A program made the translations under genes and the position numbers. Below the pieces are notes generated by a model. That model was not told the origin of the DNA, made no database searches, and worked only from the letters and a program-made list of their open reading frames with translations. This document shows positions 6,162 to 12,991 of a stretch of DNA of 15,107 nucleotides, one piece after another; position 1 is the stretch's first letter; every line of letters starts with the position of its first letter. Origin of the DNA: Candidatus Thorarchaeota archaeon (lineage in GTDB: Archaea > Asgardarchaeota > Thorarchaeia > Thorarchaeales > Thorarchaeaceae); NCBI GenBank assembly GCA_016840245.1, contig JAEOST010000082.1, positions 1-15,107 on the forward strand, in the 5' to 3' direction.

Positions 6162-6989
6162 ATGCAGATGGACCTCTTTGGAAATGTTCCACAAATTGTG
6201 ATAGATGTCCATGAAACAACAGGCAAGAGGATGAATTCCATCAAACATCTCATGTCTATGTTGGACAAGGCAGGAATCACTTACACTGTTGAAAAGATAC
6301 CTATTGGTGACGTATTAGGTATGGATGGCATAGCCATCGAACGTAAGACAGTGTCAGATCTTGTCGGTACGTTGAAGGGGAGTAGTTCTGGTGTTCCTCG
6401 TCTAACAAAACAGCTTGATGCATTGCAGGAGTATGAAAAACCATACGTGCTGATTGAGAATCTTCTGGCGATTAGAAGAGACCCCCTCAAGAAGTGTGTG
6501 TATATTCCGTTCAGCACTAAGAAGACCAAAGGAAAGCCCTACTTTGTCACAATGGAGCGGGCAACTTTCATTCATCCCAGCTCGTTAGATGCATTGATCC
6601 AAAGCATCCGTGATAGAGGAATACCTGTAATCGAGGGATTCAATGCATTGCATTCAGCAGGACTCCTCTATGGAATTCTTACAGAGGGGGATGTGAAGAA
6701 GAAAAAGACGGGTCAGAAACTTCCGATTATCAGGACAAGAAAGGGGCTTGATTCAATGGCTGATGAGCAGGAGTTCTTCATAGCAGGTATACCTGGAGTC
6801 AATGTCGTTAGAGCTAAGAGTCTCCTCAGTAAATTCGGGTCGCCAATTGATGTCATCTCTCGCACTGATGAGTGGAGTGAAGTCCCAGGAATTGGACCAA
6901 AGACTGTCTCTGCAGCCAAGAAAGTTCTTTTCTCAGATTACAAAACGGAAGAAGTTAGCGATTTGGACTCAGAAAACAAGTCAGACTAA
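6162..6989 (+). CDS. XPF/ERCC4-family structure-specific endonuclease, short form without helicase
   Basis: The protein has 275 residues. The ERCC4 nuclease domain covers about residues 11-155, with the catalytic set G49-D50 and E60-R61-K62 and D66 in the GDx(n)ERKxxxD motif (IPIGD then IAIERKTVSD). A tandem helix-hairpin-helix domain follows at 205-258 (IAGIPGVNVVRAKSLL and VPGIGPKTVSAAKKVL) for binding branched or bubble DNA. There is no helicase domain, so it resembles the short crenarchaeal XPF type rather than euryarchaeal Hef. Such enzymes cut 3'-flap and fork structures as dimers and usually need PCNA. I see no canonical C-terminal PIP box. The extreme N-terminus MQMDLFG has a clamp-motif look, but that is speculative. 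The tail is acidic. It is coupled to the DUF4443 gene. Confidence 0.9.
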   Translation: MQMDLFGNVPQIVIDVHETTGKRMNSIKHLMSMLDKAGITYTVEKIPIGDVLGMDGIAIERKTVSDLVGTLKGSSSGVPRLTKQLDALQEYEKPYVLIENLLAIRRDPLKKCVYIPFSTKKTKGKPYFVTMERATFIHPSSLDALIQSIRDRGIPVIEGFNALHSAGLLYGILTEGDVKKKKTGQKLPIIRTRKGLDSMADEQEFFIAGIPGVNVVRAKSLLSKFGSPIDVISRTDEWSEVPGIGPKTVSAAKKVLFSDYKTEEVSDLDSENKSD

Positions 6990-7007
6990 AGGGGACCATC
7001 TCGATAG

Positions 7008-7016
7008 TTTTAAAAG
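7008..7016 (+). promoter_or_regulatory. TATA-like box before the inositol-phosphate synthase gene
   Basis: TTTTAAAAG lies about 27 nt before a predicted start near 7037 and 50 nt before the ATG. The 75-nt gap and this box suggest separate transcription from the upstream nuclease gene. Confidence 0.4.
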
Positions 7017-7064
7017 AAACAACTATTCTATAGCTGTATAATAGTTAGATAAGGTGATGGATTA

Positions 7065-8153
7065 ATGACCGAAATTCGTGTTGCAATTGCAGGACTGGGA
7101 AATTGTGCTTCTGCACTGATTCAGGGCGTCCATTATTACAGGAACGCTAAGGCAGATGAAGAAATCCCGGGACTCATGCACGTTGATATGGGAGGTTACT
7201 TTCCCAAGGATCTCAAGTTCGTTGCGGCATTCGAAGCCAACAGTAAGAAGATTGGGTTGGACATTGCTGATGCCATCTGGATCGAGCCAAACTGCTGTGT
7301 GCAATTCGCACCTGATGTACCCAAGACCGGCGTGAAGGTTTTACCAGGACCAATCTCAGATGGTGTAGCTCCACATATGAGAGAATCATTCTTCGCGTAC
7401 GATGAGAATGAGATGCAAGCTGTGGACGTGACGGAGGAACTCAAAAAGTCAAAGGCAGATGTACTCGTTAGCTACCTGCCCGTTGGTAGTGCAGACGCAT
7501 CACGTATCTATGCTCAAGCAGCACTAGATGCAGGTGTTGGTTTCATCAATGCATTTCCTGAATTCATAGTATCTGATCCTGAGAGCCCATTAGCCAAGGC
7601 ATTTGAAGCAAAGGGCATTCCCTGTGCGGGAGATGACATCAAGAGCCAATTAGGTGCAACAATTCTCCACCGAGTTCTGGCACAGCTCTTTGACAAGAGA
7701 GGTCTTATTCTTCAAAATACATACCAGCTGAATATTGGTGGCAACACTGACTTCGAAAATATGCAGGTCGAAGACAGACTTGCTTCAAAGAGAATTAGCA
7801 AGACAGAAGCAGTGACCAGTTGTGTTGATTATGAATTGCCTACCAAGATTGGACCAAGTGATTATGTGCCATTCTTAGAAGACAACAAGGTGTGCTATAT
7901 CAGCATGCGTTCAAAGGCATTCGGAGACCTTCCACTCAATCTTGATCTCAAGCTCTCTGTGCAAGACTCACCAAATAGTGCAGGAGTCATCATCGACGTC
8001 ATTCGTGCCGTGAAGATTGCAATGGATCGAGGTGTAGGTGGCGAGCTGTCAAGTATCAGTTCATACAGCTTCAAGCATCCCCGTTTCCAGATGGACGACT
8101 TTGAAGCTAGAAAACATGTTGATGAGTTTATTGAAGGGAAGAGAGAGCGGTAG
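7065..8153 (+). CDS. ino1: Inositol-3-phosphate (myo-inositol-1-phosphate) synthase
   Basis: The enzyme converts glucose 6-phosphate to inositol 1(3)-phosphate with NAD as recycled cofactor (EC 5.5.1.4). In archaea this feeds inositol-phosphate head groups of ether lipids, and in some species compatible solutes. The 362-residue length matches the short prokaryotic type. The Rossmann motif AIAGLGNCASAL is at residues 7-18. The catalytic-region signature GDDIKSQLGATI is at 189-200, NIGGNTDF at 223-230, and the SKRISKTEAV lysine cluster at 241-250. DSPNSAG at 301-307 is the conserved C-terminal block. GGTGATGG precedes the ATG by about 5 nt. A strong terminator follows, so the transcript is probably monocistronic. 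Confidence 0.93.
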   Translation: MTEIRVAIAGLGNCASALIQGVHYYRNAKADEEIPGLMHVDMGGYFPKDLKFVAAFEANSKKIGLDIADAIWIEPNCCVQFAPDVPKTGVKVLPGPISDGVAPHMRESFFAYDENEMQAVDVTEELKKSKADVLVSYLPVGSADASRIYAQAALDAGVGFINAFPEFIVSDPESPLAKAFEAKGIPCAGDDIKSQLGATILHRVLAQLFDKRGLILQNTYQLNIGGNTDFENMQVEDRLASKRISKTEAVTSCVDYELPTKIGPSDYVPFLEDNKVCYISMRSKAFGDLPLNLDLKLSVQDSPNSAGVIIDVIRAVKIAMDRGVGGELSSISSYSFKHPRFQMDDFEARKHVDEFIEGKRER

Positions 8154-8180
8154 TACGCTCATCTCGTAATTCCATCAAGA

Positions 8181-8219
8181 GCCAGTCCCGAATACTCGGG
8201 ACTAAGGCTTTTTCTTTTT
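8181..8219 (+). terminator. Strong intrinsic-type terminator after ino1
   Basis: AGTCCCGA (8184-8191) pairs perfectly with TCGGGACT (8196-8203) around ATAC. GCC/GGC extends the stem beyond an AA bulge, and CTTTTTCTTTTT follows. It lies in the convergent gap with the minus-strand M42 gene. The stem also works for that gene, with A-rich sequence preceding it on the plus strand side, but the T run favours the plus-strand gene. Confidence 0.8.
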
Positions 8220-8227
8220 AAAAAATA

Positions 8228-9370
8228 TTATAGTTCCGTAAAGCTAGCAACAGTCTTCTCATCAAGTCTCTTGATGACCTCGACTAGTAGATCTACTGCA
8301 GCCTCAACATCGCTCATATCAAGCATCCCATGATGGGAGTGTATATGTCGAGTGGGAATACCAATGAAGAGTGAAGGTGCTCCCATTCCGGTGATGTGTA
8401 TTATTCCAGCGTCAGTTCCGCCGGATTTGAGAAATGCTGGTTGGTGACGAATGCCAGTTTCCTCAGCCACATCTAATACAAAACTACGCAGTTTTGGATT
8501 TGGAATCATAGACCCATCACCTGCTGAAATCGATACACCCATACCCATCTTCTGAACGAGCCCTTCAACACCAGGAACATCACCTGAGATATCAACATCA
8601 AGTGAGAAGCCTAGGTCAGGGAGAATCATCTGCGCAGAAGTTCTTGCTCCTCGGAGACCTACCTCTTCCTGAACAGTACTGACTGCGTACACTGTGTTTG
8701 GATGATCAATATTCTCTTCCTTCAATCGCTTGATGACCTCTAAGGCGATGAATACTCCAATCCTATCATCGAAGGCCTTGGCAACAGCAACAGTGACCTC
8801 TCGGGTCTCTTCCTTTGCATCTTTGTCATCCTCGTCCTTCTTCTCTTTCCGGGTACGTTTCATTGTTCGGAAAGTAGCTAATGGTACTGCAGGGTCTCCA
8901 ACACGGATTCCAAGCTCTTCGACCTCTTTCGCTGAACCAGCGCCAATATCGATGAACATCTTATCTTTAGTTACAACTTTACTCCTCATATCGGCACTCA
9001 GCACATGTGGAGGGGGTGCACCAATGACACCAATCACCTTCTCATCACGCTTTGATGGCTTGATCAAAACTTCTTGAGTGAGTAGAGTCTGGTCCCACCA
9101 GCCGCCTAGCTGATGGAAACGGAGAAAGCCATTCTTCTCAATGTGAGTGATTACAAAACCAATCTCGTCGATATGTCCTGCCAGCATGATTTTTGGACCA
9201 GTATTTCCTTTCTTGAAAACAACAGACCCCATTCTGTCATACTGAACTTCATCGGCGTACTTGGCACCATTATCTCTGGCGACTTTCTGCGCCTCATGTT
9301 CATGACCGCTGGGGCCAAAGGCATTGCAGAGTTCTTCCAGAAGTGCAATATCTAATTTTGAACTTGTCAT
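8228..9370 (-). CDS. M42-family metallo-aminopeptidase with a charged insert
   Basis: The protein has 380 residues. M42 enzymes are cytosolic tetrahedral (TET) di-metal aminopeptidases that finish peptide degradation after the proteasome; some members are deblocking or glutamyl aminopeptidases. The metal and catalytic residues are in order: AGHIDEIGF (H66, D68), KAFDDRIG (D201), QEEVGLRG (E235, E236), LDVDISGD (D258/D260) and the closing IHSHH (H344). SGGTDAG at 317-322 is the usual family block. Between about 170 and 192, before the FDDR metal site, there is a run of alternating Lys/Arg and Asp/Glu about 20 residues long that is longer than I expect for the family. A TATA-like TTTATT lies near 9409-9414. 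The substrate specificity cannot be read from the sequence. Confidence 0.92.
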   Translation of the reverse strand: MTSSKLDIALLEELCNAFGPSGHEHEAQKVARDNGAKYADEVQYDRMGSVVFKKGNTGPKIMLAGHIDEIGFVITHIEKNGFLRFHQLGGWWDQTLLTQEVLIKPSKRDEKVIGVIGAPPPHVLSADMRSKVVTKDKMFIDIGAGSAKEVEELGIRVGDPAVPLATFRTMKRTRKEKKDEDDKDAKEETREVTVAVAKAFDDRIGVFIALEVIKRLKEENIDHPNTVYAVSTVQEEVGLRGARTSAQMILPDLGFSLDVDISGDVPGVEGLVQKMGMGVSISAGDGSMIPNPKLRSFVLDVAEETGIRHQPAFLKSGGTDAGIIHITGMGAPSLFIGIPTRHIHSHHGMLDMSDVEAAVDLLVEVIKRLDEKTVASFTEL

Positions 9371-9443
9371 AAGTCACACTTCATACAAATTAAACAACTC
9401 TGAGCGAGAATAAACTGTAATTAATTCTAGCGGTATATGTAAT

Positions 9444-9956
9444 CTAGTTGATACTCGATTCTGCTAGAATCTTGAAGGCAGTCTCGACATTCTGGCCGGT
9501 CAGTGCACTTGTTTCCAGATATGCCACTATGTTGTTCTCCTCAACAAATCGCTTAGCCATATCAATATCTATGACTCGTTCTTCAACCAAATCCACTTTA
9601 TTTGCTAGGAGAATAATTGGGATTCTTTTTCCGAGGGCATTGTCGGTCTCGTCAATCCATTTGGGCAATTCCAGAAACGTACTCTTCCTAGTAACATCGA
9701 ATACAAGCAGTGCTCCCTTCGAACCCTGATAATAACTGGACCTGATGAAGTCGAATCGTTCTTGGCCAGCAAGATCCCACACAAGGAGTTTCACTACCAC
9801 TTCTTCACCATGGTTGTCGATTATGGGAACGGTCTTTACTGCAAACTGAGAGCCAATAGTGACAATATACTGTTCAGAAAATTTGTTGGTTAGAAATCGA
9901 TTTACAAGAGCTGTCTTTCCACTACCACCTGCGCCAATCATTACAACCTTCCGCAT
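9444..9956 (-). CDS. Rab/Ras-like small GTPase
   Basis: The protein has 170 residues from the ATG at 9956. An upstream in-frame ATG at 10001 would add 15 residues. I prefer the inner one because Ras-family proteins normally begin just before the first strand and a TATA box lies within that extension. All G motifs are present: G1 GAGGSGKT (8-15), G2 Thr33 in YIVTIG, G3 WDLAGQERF (60-68), G4 NKVD (119-122), and G5 ETSAL (148-152). WDxAGQE and the TIG switch I make it Rab-like. The Gln of DxxGQ is kept, so GTP hydrolysis should be intact. There is no C-terminal cysteine, so no prenyl anchor is expected and the protein is probably soluble or recruited by partners. This family is greatly expanded in Asgard archaea. 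Confidence 0.9.
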   Translation of the reverse strand: MRKVVMIGAGGSGKTALVNRFLTNKFSEQYIVTIGSQFAVKTVPIIDNHGEEVVVKLLVWDLAGQERFDFIRSSYYQGSKGALLVFDVTRKSTFLELPKWIDETDNALGKRIPIILLANKVDLVEERVIDIDMAKRFVEENNIVAYLETSALTGQNVETAFKILAESSIN

Positions 9957-9978
9957 GTAGGTGAAACCTTGCTCCGAC

Positions 9979-9986
9979 AATATATT
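9979..9986 (-). promoter_or_regulatory. TATA box of the Rab-like GTPase gene (near-leaderless start)
   Basis: AATATATT on the minus strand is centred about 27 nt upstream of the ATG at 9956. Transcription would then begin at or next to that codon, giving a leaderless message. If so, the longer reading frame starting at 10001 is not used. Confidence 0.45.
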
Positions 9987-10169
9987 CCCTCGTAAACCCA
10001 TGTTGAATCTATACTTTCACATGGCTGGTACATGAAAATATCAGTGACCATCCCTGCGTTGTGCGCATTCAAGATGTTGCAGACTCTATTTAGACTTTAT
10101 CGCGTCATATACCACAGATTCCTTCCTAAATGGCGCGGTGTTATCTATGAAAATAATCCTCCACGAAGG

Positions 10170-10205
10170 GGTTATAACCGGTATTACCCCGGTGTTCCCT
10201 ACCGG
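10170..10205 (+). promoter_or_regulatory. Three tandem palindromes, probable operator of the RHH regulator
   Basis: GGTTATAACC (10170-10179, perfect), GGTATTACC (10180-10188, perfect around a central T) and CCGGT-7 nt-ACCGG (10189-10205) follow each other without gap. The first contains the TATA-like TTATAA. The predicted start near 10200 falls in the third, and the ribosome site GGGAGG begins at 10204. This is the expected placement for autorepression by the adjacent ribbon-helix-helix protein, a family that binds short inverted repeats in tandem. Confidence 0.6.
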
Positions 10206-10216
10206 GAGGACGAGAA

Positions 10217-10405
10217 ATGCGTCTGATTACTGTAAAAATGAGCGAGATTTATGCAGACGGTCTGGACAAACTAGTAGACATTGGTATGTATCCATCAAGA
10301 AGTGAAGCAATTAGAGTAGCTATCAGGGATCTGTTGAGACGCGAGCTTTGGGTTGATGGAAATCCACACTTATCAACTACTGATGAAAAATCCAAGAGCG
10401 AGTAG
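10217..10405 (+). CDS. Ribbon-helix-helix (CopG/MetJ/Arc-type) transcriptional regulator
   Basis: The protein has 62 residues. RLITVKM (2-8) is the DNA-contacting beta strand. Helix A (about 9-21, SEIYADGLDKLVD), the turn GMYPSRSEA (23-31) and helix B (31-43, IRVAIRDLLRREL) follow the classic RHH pattern. The PSRSEAIRVAIRDLL block is highly typical of archaeal members. The C-terminal 18 residues look disordered, with no room for a metal- or ligand-binding domain such as that of NikR. It would act as a dimer, inserting paired strands into the major groove. GGAGG is 7-8 nt before the ATG. The tandem palindromes directly upstream suggest autoregulation. The ABC genes downstream could be another target. 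Confidence 0.88.
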   Translation: MRLITVKMSEIYADGLDKLVDIGMYPSRSEAIRVAIRDLLRRELWVDGNPHLSTTDEKSKSE

Positions 10406-10477
10406 AAATCGTGGATTCATCACCCACAACACACTTTAGTGATTTATTCAAACGACGGATAAGTTACGCCACTATGA

Positions 10478-10483
10478 GGAGGT
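10478..10483 (+). promoter_or_regulatory. Ribosome binding site that sets the permease start at GTG 10491
   Basis: GGAGGT ends only 1 nt before an ATG at 10485 but 7 nt before the in-frame GTG at 10491. The spacing therefore favours GTG, removing two residues from the apparent frame. Confidence 0.55.
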
Positions 10484-10490
10484 AATGAAA

Positions 10491-11015
10491 GTGAACTGGC
10501 GAGTTCTATTCAAGAGCGTTAAAATTGCATTCCGCGCCAAGAAACGTGTACTATTCTTCATGATTATCTATGCGGTTCTCTATATCCAGCTTGGAAAGGG
10601 ATTGGATCCAGGAGCTACAGGTGCAGATCCCCTTCTGTGGGTTTTTGTTTCGTTCTTAATCGCAACAGTCTATGCAGTACTGATAGCACAATTCAGACGC
10701 CGTGATATTGCGATTTTGAAATGTATTTCATGGCAGAACAATGACATCCTTCTTCTGTTGATTGGAGAAGTTGTATTGGTGTCATTTGTAGCATTTCTGT
10801 TGGTATTCAATGTAAGTGTCTATATCCTTGGACTTATTGCATATGTCACAGGAGTTGGCCCCTTACTTTCTAGCCTTACAGCGCTAATTGTCATCGAACT
10901 GCCATATTTAGTCCCAGCAGTACTAATCATAGTATTTCTGCAGTTACCAGGATTAGCAGCAGCCCAGTACAGAGCAATGAAAATACCCCCAATGCGGGCG
11001 CTTAGGGAGGAATAG
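10491..11015 (+). CDS. Half-size FtsX-like ABC transporter permease
   Basis: The protein has 174 residues and about four membrane segments (roughly 20-36, 47-66, 82-115 and 123-155). FRRRDIAILKCISWQNNDIL (about 68-87) is the cytoplasmic coupling motif of FtsX/MacB permeases (R-R-x-E/D-I-A-x-x-x-x-x-G). PPMRALREE at the end matches the usual P.xALR.E tail. A full MacB-type permease has a large extracellular domain and about 400 residues. This one keeps only the membrane core, so it may pair as a homodimer or with another subunit. The stop of this gene is 3 nt from the ATPase start, and GGGAGG for the ATPase lies within its last codons. The cargo is unknown. The alternative ATG start is at 10485. 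Confidence 0.8.
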   Translation: MNWRVLFKSVKIAFRAKKRVLFFMIIYAVLYIQLGKGLDPGATGADPLLWVFVSFLIATVYAVLIAQFRRRDIAILKCISWQNNDILLLLIGEVVLVSFVAFLLVFNVSVYILGLIAYVTGVGPLLSSLTALIVIELPYLVPAVLIIVFLQLPGLAAAQYRAMKIPPMRALREE

Positions 11016-11018
11016 AGA

Positions 11019-11705
11019 ATGGCAAACCCAATTATCAAACTAGAAGAAGTTGACAAGGAGTATGGAAAGGGTAAGAACACAGTTGCAGCCCTCAAAGATG
11101 TCAATCTAGAGATTATGCCCGGCGAGTTTGTCGCGGTTGTAGGACCTTCAGGTTGTGGGAAGTCTACCCTGCTTCATGTCAGTGCAGGACTTGAACAACC
11201 AAGTTCTGGAAGGATTCTACTCGATGGAGTAGATGTCACACTGATTAGTGAGAGAGACCTCCCTAAGGTTCGTTCTCAGAAGATTGGATTCGTCTTCCAG
11301 GCATTCCTACTAATTGAGGACCTCACATCCTATGAGAATGTGGAATCAGTTCTCTGGCCAAGTAAGGAAATGACCAAAGAGAAACAGGAAGCACGAGCTC
11401 TTGAGGTCCTTAGAGAGGTTGACATGCTTGAACGTCGTGATCACAGACCTGCGCAACTCTCTGGTGGTGAACAGCAACGTGTCGCAATCGCACGTGCTTT
11501 GGTCAATGACCCACCAGTTCTATTCTGTGATGAGCCAACAGGGAATCTAGATTCGAAGACTGGCGAGGGTATAATGAAGATCATCGCTGCTCTGAATAGA
11601 GATCGTAAGATGACCGTCGTTCTTGTCACTCATAATGAGGAACTTACAAAGTTCGCAAAACGAGTCCTTCGAATGAAAGATGGTAGAATCACATCTGATC
11701 GGTGA
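11019..11705 (+). CDS. ABC transporter ATP-binding protein, LolD/MacB type
   Basis: The protein has 228 residues, the normal size. Walker [10 protein letters not shown] is at 42-50, the Q-loop Gln94 in FVFQAF, the signature [14 protein letters not shown] at 147-160, Walker B VLFCDEP at 167-173, D-loop GNLDSKT and H-loop THN (H205). The combination [23 protein letters not shown] and [11 protein letters not shown] is typical of the LolD/MacB/FtsE group, which drives FtsX-type permeases by mechanotransmission. That agrees with the gene just upstream. It would bind the cytoplasmic face of that permease. The stop codon lies inside the 5' arm of the following terminator hairpin. Confidence 0.93.
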   Translation: MANPIIKLEEVDKEYGKGKNTVAALKDVNLEIMPGEFVAVVGPSGCGKSTLLHVSAGLEQPSSGRILLDGVDVTLISERDLPKVRSQKIGFVFQAFLLIEDLTSYENVESVLWPSKEMTKEKQEARALEVLREVDMLERRDHRPAQLSGGEQQRVAIARALVNDPPVLFCDEPTGNLDSKTGEGIMKIIAALNRDRKMTVVLVTHNEELTKFAKRVLRMKDGRITSDR

Positions 11706-11739
11706 GCGTTAGTTTCGCTCACCCATTCTCTCTTTTTTC
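11701..11739 (+). terminator. Terminator of the ABC operon
   Basis: GGTGAGCG (11701-11708) pairs perfectly with CGCTCACC (11716-11723) around a 7-nt loop and is followed by a pyrimidine tract with six T (11733-11738). The TGA stop of the ATPase gene lies inside the left arm. Confidence 0.75.
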
Positions 11740-11804
11740 TAACTACACCAAACTTTAGAAGCAAATAGAGTGAATCAAGTTTCTAGAAAGGAGCTCTGTT
11801 CTCG

Positions 11805-12641
11805 ATGCATTCCACAGACTGTAACACTCTTGAGGAAACTGCTGAGAAGAAAGCAGATGCAGGTGAGAATAGGGAGGCCATGAATAAATTCACAGATGCA
11901 GCGAAATGCTGGCATAGATGGGAGTCCTTTACGAAAGCAGCATGTGCATATGAACGAGCATACGAACATGCAATGCTCGTTTATGAATATACAAGAGCAG
12001 CCACATTACTCATCAAAGCTGGATATGCATGGATAAAACAGGGTGAATTCGAGAAATTCGAATTAGATTGTCAAATCGCAGCTGAAACATACATCATGGC
12101 AGCAGAAATTGAGAAGAACCCCCACCGCTTCGTTGACGGAGCATACTGTGCTCTACTTGGAGGGGATATTGAGCTCTCTCATCAATTAATTGATGCAGCC
12201 TTGAAAACAACCGATGGAGAATCGAAGGAGTTGGCAAACGCCGCCAATCTGCTATGCGAGTATCAATTTGGAGAGGCTTATACAGCAATCGAGAATATCT
12301 ATGCTGACACTGAAAACCAAACTAGGCTCACTACAATTCGAGACTACTTTGTGCTTCTTTTTGCAGGCTTTGTCCGAACTTCGCTAGAGTCAGAAACCGC
12401 GTTGACACTTGCCAATCTCTCTGAGAGTACAGGGATTGAGAAGTCTAGAGTAATCACACTTGTCAGACGTGGAATATCAGAGGGATTAATTCCTGCATAT
12501 CTGGATGAAGACTCAGAGGAGCTTATTGTTGATACTGATAGAATTGACATAGATGCATTGTCATTGAGAAAAGGACCCATTCTGAGTAGAGACCTTGAAG
12601 ACCCAGGTGCGTGGGACGTCGACCTTGACGACGAGAAGTAG
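11805..12641 (+). CDS. SNAP/TPR-like helical-repeat protein with C-terminal winged helix
   Basis: The protein has 278 residues. The first about 190 are almost all helical, with repeating A-x-x-Y/W and C-x-x-A pairs (DAAKCWHRWESFTKAACAYE, then ATLLIKAGYAWIKQGEF) like the antiparallel helix pairs of TPR and alpha-SNAP proteins. About 199-243 forms a winged helix: ALTLANLSESTGIEKSRVIT is the helix-turn-helix and GLIPAYLDEDSEELIV the wing, similar in layout to the tail of PCI-domain proteins. An acidic tail ends in DVDLDDEK. Helical repeats followed by a winged helix is the plan of eukaryotic PCI subunits. Whether this is homology or convergence cannot be told. AAGGAG at 11788-11793 lies 11 nt before the ATG. 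It is probably a cytoplasmic scaffold, with function unknown. Confidence 0.65.
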   Translation: MHSTDCNTLEETAEKKADAGENREAMNKFTDAAKCWHRWESFTKAACAYERAYEHAMLVYEYTRAATLLIKAGYAWIKQGEFEKFELDCQIAAETYIMAAEIEKNPHRFVDGAYCALLGGDIELSHQLIDAALKTTDGESKELANAANLLCEYQFGEAYTAIENIYADTENQTRLTTIRDYFVLLFAGFVRTSLESETALTLANLSESTGIEKSRVITLVRRGISEGLIPAYLDEDSEELIVDTDRIDIDALSLRKGPILSRDLEDPGAWDVDLDDEK

Positions 12642-12734
12642 GTAAAGTGGAAAAATACTCACACTGGAAAACGTTTTTAGTCTGATTGCTGACATCACAA
12701 CTTGCGTGCTCCCACTAAACTAAGGTGTTAACTG

Positions 12735-12953
12735 ATGGCTGAAGGGCTCAAGTGGCTACAATGCCCTGTCTGTAAAGAGACAATTTATTGGAAAGTGCCA
12801 GAGAGCGCTCTGAAGGAAGTGAAACGTTTTCCAGCCCCAATTATCATCAAACATCAAGATCACTACCTGATTTGCTATATTGATAGTCACTCTCAACTTG
12901 CTGACACTGAGGTAGCTTGTTCATTTATCGAGGCTAAAGTAAAAGAGAAGTGA
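12735..12953 (+). CDS. Small CxxC protein of unknown function
   Basis: The protein has 72 residues. LQCPVCKETI (8-17) is a single zinc-knuckle CPxC. There is no second CxxC, although C47 and C62 might complete a site. RFPAPIIIKHQDHYLICYID (31-50) is a distinctive block with F-P-x-P, H-x-x-H and YID that I associate with small archaeal proteins, without a secure family name. GGTG is spaced about 8 nt from the ATG. The gene stands alone between the SNAP-like gene and the convergent helical-protein gene. Real coding is supported by the ribosome site and by the ordered motif. Confidence 0.65.
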   Translation: MAEGLKWLQCPVCKETIYWKVPESALKEVKRFPAPIIIKHQDHYLICYIDSHSQLADTEVACSFIEAKVKEK

Positions 12954-12991
12954 TACAACTCATTTTCCGCAAGGATTACTATCAATGAGAC

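Noticed and set aside
8730..9077. 115-codon Ser-rich plus-strand frame
   Set aside because: It is antisense to the M42 peptidase gene, and its Ser and Phe runs mirror the Glu/Lys codons of that gene.
10032..10226. 64-codon plus-strand frame upstream of the RHH gene
   Set aside because: It runs through the operator palindromes and overlaps the RHH start, with odd composition (many Tyr, Arg, Pro) and no ribosome site.
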